A stretch of DNA of 64,000 bases from an uncultured Opitutales bacterium. Its GTDB lineage: Bacteria > Verrucomicrobiota > Verrucomicrobiia > Opitutales > Intestinicryptomonadaceae. This document shows, piece after piece, positions 7,352 to 14,870 of this stretch. Within the stretch, counting starts at the first letter, position 1. Each line of letters starts with the position of its first letter. The DNA lies in assembly GCA_944389885.1 (NCBI GenBank), contig CALXNZ010000008.1, positions 1 through 64,000 of the forward strand, written 5' to 3'. The notes beneath the pieces were generated by a model. That model did not search any database, was not told where the DNA came from, and saw nothing but the letters and a program-made list of their open reading frames with translations. Position numbers and translations under genes: made by a program.

Positions 7352-8026
7352 TCATATTTTTTTAACTTTTATGAGGTCGAGTTGTTCCTTGCGCATGGAT
7401 ATTTCAGATCCGCGCACTCCGATTATTACAGGATCACCAAGCGGAGCCACTCTTATGATTTCAACCACGCTTCCTATGGTCAATCCCATTCCGGCATATG
7501 TGCCCTGCCGCCCAAGTTTGTTGGACATATCCAATACTATCGCTTTTTCCCCGCGTTTTAGGGAAGACAATTCAACCGCATGCGGGCAATTAGCCGCCGT
7601 GCATGTGCAATTCTTGTTGGGGCATCCGGAACAGCTTGCCGTGGAGGTTTTTTTGAGGAATTTTACAAGCTTCATCATTATGCCGTCTTTCAGGGCGTGT
7701 TCCATCTTGCAGGCGGCTATATCGGCTTCGCTGGCTTCAACCCCGAGCACATCGGTAAAAAACGAGCTCAACAGCTGGTGTTTCCGGCGCACATTTTTTG
7801 CAATGGACTCCCCGTCTTTGGTAAGTGTCACGGGCTTGTATTTTTCATACTCTACATAACCGCGTTCAGCAAGCGCGTTGAGAGCCGCTGTGACGGAGGG
7901 TTTTTTTACGCTCATTGCTTTTGCGATATCCGTGGGTCTGGCGGATCCGCTTTCAGAGGAGAGAGATGAAATAGTCTCCAAATAGTCCTCAAGATTTTCG
8001 GACAATTCTTTCCTATCAGTCTTCAT
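7352..8026 (-). CDS. DtxR/MntR-type metalloregulator fused to a FeoA domain
   Basis: A 224-residue transcription regulator, expected to repress its own feo operon when Fe(II) is plentiful. Residues 1-70 are the DtxR winged helix (ETISSLSS...RPTDIAKAMSVKKPSV). Residues 70-125 form the dimerisation domain with metal ligands C106, E109 and H110 (ACKMEH), as in DtxR, while D14 sits where MntR has Asp and DtxR has Met. Residues 153-224 are an SH3-like FeoA domain, so regulator and FeoA are one chain. Between them is a dense cysteine cluster, C132, C135, C140, C142, C147 plus H149, absent from classical DtxR proteins. The ATG at 8026 lies in a perfect dyad and has no SD. It is translated first, followed by feoB. 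Confidence 0.9.
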   Translation of the reverse strand: MKTDRKELSENLEDYLETISSLSSESGSARPTDIAKAMSVKKPSVTAALNALAERGYVEYEKYKPVTLTKDGESIAKNVRRKHQLLSSFFTDVLGVEASEADIAACKMEHALKDGIMMKLVKFLKKTSTASCSGCPNKNCTCTAANCPHAVELSSLKRGEKAIVLDMSNKLGRQGTYAGMGLTIGSVVEIIRVAPLGDPVIIGVRGSEISMRKEQLDLIKVKKI

Positions 8027-8066
8027 TATTGGAAAATAATGAAAATATCCAATCTCTACCTGTCAA
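8022..8066 (-). promoter_or_regulatory. Promoter and candidate DtxR-type operator of the feo operon
   Basis: A perfect TTGACA (minus strand, 8061-8066) is followed by a dyad at 8022-8043 with arms TTCATTATT and AATAATGAA around a 4-base centre. The dyad covers the expected -10/+1 region and the start codon of the regulator, the position of an autoregulatory repressor site. The -10 hexamer is unclear (CATTAT with a 19-base spacer is the best). The operator role is inferred. Confidence 0.5.
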
Positions 8067-8192
8067 CAAGATTTATCGTATAATCGCGCATTTTTAAAAG
8101 GTTTTTATCTCATTAAAAATTCAGGCGATGCATTGAGATTTCCATTGAAAGTGTTCTGAATTTTTATACCGTATTCACAAAGGGTGCTTTTA

Positions 8193-8198
8193 TATAAT
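8193..8198 (+). promoter_or_regulatory. -10 box of the YhcH-like lipoprotein gene
   Basis: Perfect TATAAT 14 bases before the ATG at 8213. No convincing -35 is visible. It implies a leader of under ten bases. Confidence 0.4.
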
Positions 8199-8212
8199 TT
8201 AGATTGGGAGCT

Positions 8213-8752
8213 ATGAAATTTATTCGCGCAATATTTTTAGGTGTATTATATTTTATAATTATGTCAGTATCTTCATGCACTTCTAACGATTTTCACGAAC
8301 ACATAGGAGTTCCGGAAGCCTACGGAACAATATTCTATTCGGGAAATAAAAATATGGACAAGGCATTGTCGTATCTTTCTGGATGCGATGTATCGAGCCT
8401 AAAAAACGGGACTTACCAAATAGATCCAGGAAAGATTACCATTACGGTGTCGGATAATTCCCTGCGTTCTGAAAGCGACGCAAAGCTTGAATCGCATAGG
8501 AGTTATGCTGACATTCAAATAGTAATCTCCGGAACGGAGCGCTTTGGCTTAGCAGACGTTAAAAACTGTAAGTCGGTGGCGGTTCCATACGATTCCCAAA
8601 AGGACATAGAATTTTTTAACGACGCTCCGGAGCGTCATGTGGAGCTTTCCGCCGGGCAAATGATAATACTTCCTCCAGACTGTGCCCATATGCCGCTTTT
8701 GGGAGAGGGAAATGTTAGAAAATGTGTCGTGAAAGTCTTGTTGGCCGAGTAG
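8213..8752 (+). CDS. YhcH/YjgK/YiaL (EbgC-like, DUF386) family lipoprotein
   Basis: A 179-residue protein. Residues 1-22 (MKFIRAIFLGVLYFIIMSVS and SC) are a signal peptide with lipobox VSSC, so the mature protein should be membrane-anchored. The rest is a cupin-like YhcH/EbgC domain with the characteristic block LESHRSYADIQIVISGTERF and a late histidine in PPDCAHMP that joins the metal site. Family members are cytosolic and act near sialic acid or beta-galactoside metabolism, probably as sugar anomerases or isomerases. Export as a lipoprotein is unusual. The frame opens at a TTG at 8204, but the ATG at 8213 gives the clean signal peptide and a GGGAG lies just before it. No sugar-pathway gene is adjacent. 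Confidence 0.8.
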   Translation: MKFIRAIFLGVLYFIIMSVSSCTSNDFHEHIGVPEAYGTIFYSGNKNMDKALSYLSGCDVSSLKNGTYQIDPGKITITVSDNSLRSESDAKLESHRSYADIQIVISGTERFGLADVKNCKSVAVPYDSQKDIEFFNDAPERHVELSAGQMIILPPDCAHMPLLGEGNVRKCVVKVLLAE

Positions 8753-8809
8753 CGGTTAGATGGCATTTTATTTGACAATACATAGCTTAGCGGAAAACTT
8801 TACAATTCT

Positions 8810-9790
8810 ATGGAAACATCGAAGTTTATGATATTCCCCCCGTATCGCGCGGGAGAATGTGTCGAATTTACGCCGGTGCAGGAGCGTATATTGCGCCTGA
8901 AAAAAGAAAAAAATGCGGTGATATTGGCCCATAATTATGTAGATCCGCAAATACAAGATATCGCCGACTTCGTTGGGGATTCCTTGGGGCTTTCTCGACA
9001 GGCCAAAAATACGGGAGCGGACATAATAGTATTTGCCGGTGTGGATTTTATGGCTGAAACCGCCAAAATCTTGAATCCTCAAAAAATAGTGCTCATTCCG
9101 GACAAGTCCGCGGGGTGCTCGCTTGAGGAAATGTGCGATCCTTTAAAATTGAAAGCTTTAAAGTCTGCGAATCCCGATGCCATTGTGATTTCGTATATAA
9201 ATTGCAGCGCGGCGGTAAAAGAATTGAGCGATATAATTTGCACGAGCGGCAACGCCCTTGACATAGTCCGCCAGATTCCGGAGGATAAGCAGATAATATT
9301 TTGTCCAGACAAGCATTTGGGCTCTTGGATAAATGAGAAAACCGGAAGGAACATGATACTTTGGGACGGTTTTTGCGTATCCCACGCAATGTACGACGCC
9401 CGCGAACTTGCGGAGTTAAAGGCTGAATTCCCAAAATCTCCTCTGGTGTGCCATCCGGAGTGTCCAAAATCGGTGCGCGACATATCCGATTGTGTATGCA
9501 GCACGGAGAAAATGATAAAATTCTGCAGAGACAACCCCGCCGAATCATTTATAATCGCGACGGTTGTTGAGATGATACACCGCCTGCGCAAAGAAGTTCC
9601 CGGCAAAACCTTTATCGCCGCCAGGGCTGCGGGAAAATCATGCCAGCAGTGTTCCAGCATGCGCAGGAACACCCCTGAGAAAGTCTTGGCATGCCTTGAA
9701 AACCTCTCTCCGCGAATCGAGGTGCCAGCGGAAACCGCATCGCGGGCCCTAAAACCGATAGAGCGCATGCTTGAGATGTCTGCGGGATAA
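8810..9790 (+). CDS. nadA: Quinolinate synthase
   Basis: A 326-residue cytosolic 4Fe-4S enzyme that condenses iminoaspartate with dihydroxyacetone phosphate to quinolinate in de novo NAD synthesis. It has the family start AVILAHNYVDPQIQDIADFV, then FAGVDFMAETAKIL. The three expected cluster cysteines are C103 (AGCSLEE), C218 (CHPECP) and C281 (CQQCSSM). Length is that of the short NadA type. nadB and nadC are not nearby. A TTGACA lies at 8772-8777, but no matching -10 is convincing. No SD is visible. The oxygen-sensitive cluster fits an anaerobic lifestyle. Confidence 0.96.
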   Translation: METSKFMIFPPYRAGECVEFTPVQERILRLKKEKNAVILAHNYVDPQIQDIADFVGDSLGLSRQAKNTGADIIVFAGVDFMAETAKILNPQKIVLIPDKSAGCSLEEMCDPLKLKALKSANPDAIVISYINCSAAVKELSDIICTSGNALDIVRQIPEDKQIIFCPDKHLGSWINEKTGRNMILWDGFCVSHAMYDARELAELKAEFPKSPLVCHPECPKSVRDISDCVCSTEKMIKFCRDNPAESFIIATVVEMIHRLRKEVPGKTFIAARAAGKSCQQCSSMRRNTPEKVLACLENLSPRIEVPAETASRALKPIERMLEMSAG

Positions 9791-9827
9791 TATTTTAGCT
9801 CTGTAATAAAGGAAATTCTAAAAATAT

Positions 9828-11168
9828 ATGAAAACATCTTTGTATATAAAATTCGCCTCTCGTTTAGCTTTATTTTTTGCGTTTATAGCAAGCATATCTG
9901 TGTTTGCGGAGACCAAATCCGAGGGTGGGTATTCTGCAAATTTGAAGGCCTCGCGCGACGGTTCTGTTTACTCTGTGGGAGAAACTGCAACTTTTGCCCT
10001 TAAGGTTGAGAAAGACGGTAAGGCTGTGGACGGCATCGCTGTTGATATGTTGGTTTGCGAAGACGGAGGATTCCCCCCGAAACATCGCGAATCCGTGATT
10101 ACAAAGGACGGATTGGCAAAAGTGTCGGGCTCTCTAAAAAAAGCGGGATTTCTCACATGCAAAGCTTTTGTAAAAATACCGTCTGCCGACGACCCCTCAA
10201 AAACAAAAATTCTCGAGTTGTACGCAGGGGCGGCTTTCGATCCCTTGAATATAGAGCCGTCTGCTCCTGTGCCTGAAGATTTTGACTCCTATTGGAATAA
10301 GCAAAAGCAAATTCTTTCCGCAATTCCTATGGAACTTAAGACGGAAGAAGTCCCGTCGGGAGACAAGAACATAAAATTGTTCCATGTGGAGGCTAAGACA
10401 TTCAACGGTTTTCTCCGCGGCTATCTGGCCTATCCTTCAAATGCCGCTCCCGCGAGCCTTCCGGCGGTATTGGTATGTCACGGAGCAGGGGTTTCTCCGT
10501 CGTTTAAAGGCGTTGCCATAGATTGGGCGCGCAGCGGATTTATAGCCATGGATTTCAACGCGCACGGCATTCTCAGCACCTTTAAACCCGACGAATACAA
10601 GAGAATGTTTAAGGAGGAATTAAAGGGATACTATATCAAAAACCCTCGCTCGCGCGACAAAGTATTTTTTAGGGAACTTTATTTGAGGGATCTTAGGGCA
10701 GTAGATGTTATAACATCTTTCCCGCAGTGGGATGGCAAAAATCTTGTGGCTTTCGGCGGAAGCCAGGGCGGGGGGCAAGCGCTTGCTCTCGGAGGACTGT
10801 CTGAAAAAGTGTCGCTTGCGGTGCCCCTCTATCCGGCAGTGTGCGACCATTCAGGCCCAATGATAGGCCGCACTTGCGGTTGGCCGCATTTCTCGCGCGT
10901 TCCAGATGCGGAGATAGCCAGGGAGATGGCTTATATAGACGGCGTAAATATGGCAACAAGATTTAAATGTCCGGCGATATTTATGATAAACTATGCCGAC
11001 GATGTCTGCGAACCTACGAGTTGTTATGCCGCGTATAACGCTGTAAAGACACCCAAGAAACTTGTCGTAAATGAGGAAAGCCGCCATACTCCTACGAGTA
11101 AATCTATGGAATTGGTGAAAAAATTAGTTCGCGATTTTTGTTTCAAAGGCCCTGAGAGCGTGTTCTGA
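9828..11168 (+). CDS. Secreted acetyl xylan esterase-type (CE7) alpha/beta hydrolase
   Basis: A 446-residue exported esterase. A signal peptide ends near residue 27 (SVFA). Residues ~30-140 are an Ig-like beta domain, followed by an AXE1/cephalosporin-C deacetylase-type alpha/beta hydrolase (~145-440). The nucleophile elbow GGSQGG places the catalytic Ser at 312. Asp391/392 (YADDVCEP) and His420 (ESRHTP) complete the triad at the usual spacing. Such enzymes remove acetyl groups from xylan or xylo-oligosaccharides, which fits a polysaccharide-degrading Verrucomicrobium. Two further cysteines around the active-site entrance may be bridged. The gene follows nadA by 37 bases and ends base-to-base against the convergent stop of the next gene, with no terminator between them. 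Confidence 0.88.
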   Translation: MKTSLYIKFASRLALFFAFIASISVFAETKSEGGYSANLKASRDGSVYSVGETATFALKVEKDGKAVDGIAVDMLVCEDGGFPPKHRESVITKDGLAKVSGSLKKAGFLTCKAFVKIPSADDPSKTKILELYAGAAFDPLNIEPSAPVPEDFDSYWNKQKQILSAIPMELKTEEVPSGDKNIKLFHVEAKTFNGFLRGYLAYPSNAAPASLPAVLVCHGAGVSPSFKGVAIDWARSGFIAMDFNAHGILSTFKPDEYKRMFKEELKGYYIKNPRSRDKVFFRELYLRDLRAVDVITSFPQWDGKNLVAFGGSQGGGQALALGGLSEKVSLAVPLYPAVCDHSGPMIGRTCGWPHFSRVPDAEIAREMAYIDGVNMATRFKCPAIFMINYADDVCEPTSCYAAYNAVKTPKKLVVNEESRHTPTSKSMELVKKLVRDFCFKGPESVF

Positions 11169-12422
11169 CTATAGCCTTATCTCTTTGGGGAAAGCTTCTT
11201 TTCTCATAATTTTCCACATCTTATCGATGTAGGCGAGGGTGTGGAAATTTTCGTAATGGTGGTAGTAAAATACGCCTTTGGGCGTCATGGTATATATTCC
11301 GTCATCTTCGACTATAAGTCCCAAGAGCTTGGCGAGCCCCAATTCTACGCCGTACGCTTTTTTGAGCGGGATTCCGAAAAATTTCTCAAAATCGCGGGCG
11401 TCAATTTTTGTGCTGTACGCGGTCCAGAATAAATAATATAGCATTCGCTGGCGCAAGGAGAAACGAATGGTTAGAGAAGTTGGCAGTTTGTCGCCGCTTA
11501 TTCTCTGGCAATATTCTTTTACGGAAAATGTATTTATTTTAAATTGGTCCTTTAGCAAAGTTGTAGCGGAGCATCCAAATCCCAGAAAATTGTCTCTTGT
11601 CATAGACGAATATCTGGCGTTTGCGTCGTTTGAAAATGTCCAAATGGAGGTGCGGGTGTAGCCCTTTTTTATACAGTGCGCGGTAATCGAATCCAAAAGG
11701 GCCCTCTTTTCTTTTTTGGGCATGGCGTGTATTGTGCTTGGAGTAAACGTGAAGTCGATGAACGGATAAATTGCAACATGGTTTGCTCCGTTTTGGAAGG
11801 CAGTGTCGATATCCTCTTTCAAATCGCCGTCAGTTTGGTTGGGCAGGGCGAAAATGAAATCCATGGATACCGTCTCAAATGGGACTTCGGATAATGCATG
11901 TTTTAACGTTGCGATATTTATATGCTTTCTTCCCAAAACACTTTGAAATTTTCTTCCGAAAGATTGAATCCCTATGCTTATTTTTGTCACTCCGGCATCT
12001 TTTAAAATTTTTAGAACATGCGGGACGGCGTCGTCCGGGTGGAGCTCAACGCCTATCCCCTGGGTGATTATAAAATGTTCCTTAAGGGCGCCGATAATTT
12101 CCCTTAGGCGCCCCGCGGCAAGAGCCGGCGTGCCGCCGCCAAAGTAGAGGCTCGTGGCGGTTTTCTTGGCATTGTGTCGTTTGCCCACAAGGTGTATTTC
12201 TTTAACGAGGGAGTCTATATACATATCGCATAGCTTCTTGGAATATCTGACTTTGCAATACGGGCAGAAGTCGCAGATGTCTTTGCAGAACGGGATATGT
12301 ACATACAATCCGAGATTGTCGCAATTTATATAGGGTAGTTTCTGGTCGAATTCATTCTTGAATATGAAAGGCCTTATTGAGCGTGTAAGCCAAATTCTTG
12401 TAAGTTTAGTTAGGGGATCCAT
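11169..12422 (-). CDS. HemN/HemW-like radical SAM protein
   Basis: A 417-residue radical SAM enzyme of the coproporphyrinogen III oxidase-like family. The N-terminal LYVHIPFCKDICDFCPYC holds the cluster cysteines C46, C50 and C53 with an extra C56. It is followed by YFGGGTPAL (SAM glycine motif), VELHPDD, ISIGIQSF and MDFIFALPNQT, all HemN-family blocks. The C-terminal part (~330-417) is a winged-helix HemN_C-like domain. Family members include true HemN, the haem chaperone HemW and anaerobic haem-degrading or methyltransferring enzymes; sequence alone does not decide. The gene starts 7 bases behind a second radical SAM gene and is its operon partner. A dedicated two-enzyme pathway is inferred. 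Confidence 0.85.
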   Translation of the reverse strand: MDPLTKLTRIWLTRSIRPFIFKNEFDQKLPYINCDNLGLYVHIPFCKDICDFCPYCKVRYSKKLCDMYIDSLVKEIHLVGKRHNAKKTATSLYFGGGTPALAAGRLREIIGALKEHFIITQGIGVELHPDDAVPHVLKILKDAGVTKISIGIQSFGRKFQSVLGRKHINIATLKHALSEVPFETVSMDFIFALPNQTDGDLKEDIDTAFQNGANHVAIYPFIDFTFTPSTIHAMPKKEKRALLDSITAHCIKKGYTRTSIWTFSNDANARYSSMTRDNFLGFGCSATTLLKDQFKINTFSVKEYCQRISGDKLPTSLTIRFSLRQRMLYYLFWTAYSTKIDARDFEKFFGIPLKKAYGVELGLAKLLGLIVEDDGIYTMTPKGVFYYHHYENFHTLAYIDKMWKIMRKEAFPKEIRL

Positions 12423-12429
12423 GCTGTTG

Positions 12430-13332
12430 CTAAATGTACTTCAAATAAGTTCCCAACATCTCGATGGCGACTTTTAAATTTCCGCGGAATAAGAGAGAGT
12501 ATTCGGCGGCGAAAAAATATCCGCATTCTTGGCAGAGCCCCGGTATTTCTACGCAGCGTCCACAGGTCGAAATCTTGCCGTTTTCGATTACCACGCATTG
12601 ATGGCAGGGCGTGGGAAATTTATTTTCGATAATATAAGGAAACGCGCTTTGCAGATTAAATACCGGAAATCCTTTTTGCTTCATAGCCGAAATGACCTCG
12701 CAGCATTGCTTTTTTTCTTCTTTTGACAGCGCCAATTCCCTTGTATCGGGATATGGCGTATGAAAATTGAATGATACCGCCCTCACATTTGTCGCATCTC
12801 GAGCGGCTATGCAGACGTCTCGTACGGCGCATTGGTTGATTTTGTTTATTGCCATGTAGAAACAGATGTTGTCGGAAGTCGCATTTTTTACGTTTTCCAT
12901 AATGGTGTCGTATGTATTGCCGCGGATTGCATTGTGGCGGCTTCTATCTCCATCGAGGCTGAGCAAAATTAAATCCGCTTCGGGCAGATCTATCGGCAAG
13001 GTTCCATTTGTGACGGCATTGACGATTAAAAATCCCATTTCTTTCGCTTCCGCGACAAGGCTTTTCAAAGTGTGGTTTCCGTCTTTCCAAAGAAATGTTT
13101 CTCCCCCGCAGAAAAACAAAATGCGCACGCCGATATCATAGAGTTGCCGCATTTCGTTTTTTATTTGGGCATAGGGGTGGAGGATTGTCGTGATGTTGTT
13201 TACGGAACAGTGCTTGCAGCTTAAATTGCACTTGTCGGTGAGTATGACCGTGCCGACAATAGGGCTTCTTTTCTTGAGTAGAATGGTTTTAATGCCGAAG
13301 GCCGCGAAGTGTATGAATGAGGAAATCTTCAT
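12430..13332 (-). CDS. Radical SAM protein with C-terminal cysteine pairs
   Basis: A 300-residue radical SAM enzyme. LTDKCNLSCKHC gives the CxxxCxxC cluster site at C35, C39 and C42. FFCGGETFL is the SAM-binding GGE motif. LILLSLDGDRSRHNAIRG is the typical SPASM/HpnH-like beta-strand region. The C-terminus has CHQC, CGRC and CQEC pairs (about residues 237-263), which could hold an auxiliary Fe-S cluster. A hydrophobic N-terminal stretch (SFIHFAAFGIKTILL) may lie on the membrane. It is the first gene of the two-gene radical SAM operon. Substrate unknown; a peptide precursor gene was not found next to it. Confidence 0.8.
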   Translation of the reverse strand: MKISSFIHFAAFGIKTILLKKRSPIVGTVILTDKCNLSCKHCSVNNITTILHPYAQIKNEMRQLYDIGVRILFFCGGETFLWKDGNHTLKSLVAEAKEMGFLIVNAVTNGTLPIDLPEADLILLSLDGDRSRHNAIRGNTYDTIMENVKNATSDNICFYMAINKINQCAVRDVCIAARDATNVRAVSFNFHTPYPDTRELALSKEEKKQCCEVISAMKQKGFPVFNLQSAFPYIIENKFPTPCHQCVVIENGKISTCGRCVEIPGLCQECGYFFAAEYSLLFRGNLKVAIEMLGTYLKYI

Positions 13333-13398
13333 ATTGCTTTAGCCTGTTTTAGCGTGTGCAATAAATGTTGCTTGGCAATAATCCTTTTTTTGCGTTAA

Positions 13399-13427
13399 AG
13401 AATATGTGATTCCGAACAAGTGGACAA
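13399..13427 (-). promoter_or_regulatory. Possible promoter of the radical SAM pair
   Basis: On the minus strand TTGTCC (13422-13427), 17-base spacer, TATTCT (13399-13404). The leader to the ATG at 13332 would be about 60 bases. Moderate match only. Confidence 0.35.
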
Positions 13428-13429
13428 TG

Positions 13430-13465
13430 AAAAAAGGCACTTGGCTTTTACAAAACCAAGTGCCT
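13430..13465 (-). terminator. Terminator of the rubrerythrin operon
   Basis: Arms AGGCACTTGG and CCAAGTGCCT form a 10-bp perfect stem with an 11-nt loop, followed on the minus strand by T-rich sequence. It is 127 bases beyond the rubrerythrin stop. The 13466-13591 stretch holds no gene I can support. Confidence 0.7.
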
Positions 13466-13591
13466 ATGTCTTACATTAACGGAGAATGTCGTGATAATTG
13501 CAATAGCACCTGAATATAGGTTATCCTATAAATAGAAAGTTAGCGCAAGCCCCGTAGGGTTTCACTCCGGCGGGACATTGCAAAACGCATT

Positions 13592-14140
13592 CTATTTAAA
13601 ATAGCGCTTCAATAGACCCGCGAAAGCGGAACCGTGCCTGGCTTCGTCTTTGCACATTTCGTGCACGGTGTCGTGTATGGCGTCATAGCCAAGTTCCTTG
13701 GCGCGTTTGGCGAGCTTAAGCTTGCCCTCCGTCGCACCGTGTTCGGCTTCGACGCGCACTGTGAGATTTTTCTTTGTGTCCGCGTCAACACATTCGCCCA
13801 AAAGTTCCGCGAATTTCGCAGCGTGTTCGGCCTCTTCAAAAGCTATGCGCTTATAGGCTTCGGCAACTTCGGGATAACCCTCCCTATCGGCTTGTCTGCT
13901 CATGGCAAGATACATTCCGACTTCTGTGCATTCGCCTGTAAAGTTGGCGCGCAGGCCTTCCACTACTTCTGCGTCCAACCCTTTTGCAACCCCGATTTTG
14001 TGTTCATCGGCCCAGGAGAGCGGGGCGCTGTCGTCCTTGGTGACGAACTTCGATTTTGGAGCCTTACATTGCGGGCAGAAGTCGGGTATATTATCGCCTT
14101 CCATTACATAGCCGCAGACTGTGCATACTGTTTTTTTCAT
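13592..14140 (-). CDS. Reverse rubrerythrin
   Basis: A 182-residue peroxide-detoxifying protein with the rubredoxin domain at the N-terminus (C6xxC9G and C22PQC25), the reverse of classical rubrerythrin. A four-helix ferritin-like di-iron domain follows with ExxH-type ligand blocks ([45 protein letters not shown]). Reverse rubrerythrins act as NAD(P)H-dependent peroxidases and O2 scavengers in anaerobes. The ATG overlaps the stop of the upstream Rrf2-type regulator by 4 bases (ATGA), so the two are translationally coupled and the regulator probably controls it. Confidence 0.95.
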   Translation of the reverse strand: MKKTVCTVCGYVMEGDNIPDFCPQCKAPKSKFVTKDDSAPLSWADEHKIGVAKGLDAEVVEGLRANFTGECTEVGMYLAMSRQADREGYPEVAEAYKRIAFEEAEHAAKFAELLGECVDADTKKNLTVRVEAEHGATEGKLKLAKRAKELGYDAIHDTVHEMCKDEARHGSAFAGLLKRYFK

Positions 14141-14586
14141 TGGTTTACCTTTTTTATTTTTGTTCTTAGTTGTTTGATTTGCGTAGTGTTTAAATAGTTT
14201 TTAAATTCCTCATTGAATCGCTTTATCATCGGTCCAAAAATGCAGTTTTTACAATCGCATAATGGATTCCGATACAAACAGGAGTTTAAGTCAAGCTTTC
14301 CTTCCACCGCATCGTACACGCATGCGAGCCTCTTTTTGCTTTGTTTGTCGGTCAGAAAAAATCCTCCACCGGCTCCCTTAGCGGCGCTTACAATGTCCGA
14401 CTCCACAAGTTTCCTCATTATTTTTGAAAGATGGTTGGCGGAGAATCCCGTTAGACTGCTTATTCGCGGAGCGCTGACGCAGGAGCCTTCCGCGACAATT
14501 ACATTGAGCGCATGAAGGGCGATTGACAGGCCTTCTGAAACATTCAGAACCCGCGTGCATGAAAATCTGGAGTTTGCATTGAGCAT
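14137..14586 (-). CDS. Rrf2-family Fe-S/redox-sensing transcriptional regulator
   Basis: A 149-residue winged-helix regulator. HTH residues lie in [20 protein letters not shown] and the wing GAGGGFFL follows, as in IscR/NsrR/Rrf2. The three-cysteine Fe-S region is present in the altered form C103-x6-C110-x-C112-x2-C115, so a redox or NO/O2-sensing cluster is likely. The frame stays open to a TTG at 14610. The ATG at 14586 is preferred because Rrf2 proteins begin close to the first helix. It is co-transcribed with the reverse rubrerythrin, consistent with a peroxide- or O2-responsive unit. Confidence 0.88.
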   Translation of the reverse strand: MLNANSRFSCTRVLNVSEGLSIALHALNVIVAEGSCVSAPRISSLTGFSANHLSKIMRKLVESDIVSAAKGAGGGFFLTDKQSKKRLACVYDAVEGKLDLNSCLYRNPLCDCKNCIFGPMIKRFNEEFKNYLNTTQIKQLRTKIKKVNQ

Positions 14587-14613
14587 TGTCTTGGATATGG
14601 CGTCTTTCAAACC

Positions 14614-14640
14614 CCGGCATGTTGTTTATCGGCATGCCGG
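14614..14640 (-). promoter_or_regulatory. Hairpin just upstream of the Rrf2 gene
   Basis: CCGGCATG and CATGCCGG are perfect 8-bp arms with an 11-base spacer, immediately 5' of the regulator coding region. It could be a leader hairpin affecting translation or a repressor site. No T-run follows, so it is not a terminator. Confidence 0.45.
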
Positions 14641-14656
14641 AGGTTTAAAATCGTAT

Positions 14657-14676
14657 AATGGTACTACAATACCATT
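14657..14676 (-). promoter_or_regulatory. Candidate Rrf2 operator dyad
   Basis: AATGGTA and TACCATT are perfect 7-bp arms around CTACAA, in the promoter region of the rrf2-rubrerythrin operon. An autoregulatory role is inferred from position. Confidence 0.4.
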
Positions 14677-14767
14677 TTTACTTTTTGCGCAAGCATTTTT
14701 TTCAATTTTTTGGAATATTTTAATTTTAAGGCGAAATTTTAGAATTTTCTGCCCTTGTTTGGGAATT

Positions 14768-14826
14768 GCAAAACAAGCCGCCGCAGCCCGCCGCGTCGGC
14801 CCTCATGCTTCCGGTGTTCAGGCGGC
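14768..14826 (-). terminator. GC-rich foldable stretch, possible terminator of the P1B ATPase operon
   Basis: In an otherwise AT-rich gap of ~260 bases, the minus strand reads GCCGCC...GGCGGC with an inner GCCG-ACG-CGGC hairpin and then TTGTTTTG. It lies ~45 bases past the ATPase stop. The structure is imperfect. Confidence 0.3.
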
Positions 14827-14870
14827 CTGGTAATTGTATAGTCCAGCGGTTTTAAAGTGCGGAATTTTCT

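Noticed and set aside
9079-9837. 252-residue minus-strand frame
   Set aside because: Antisense of nadA; no start signal or family resemblance.
13466-13513. 15-codon frame directly after the rubrerythrin terminator
   Set aside because: No SD, no promoter, too short to support.
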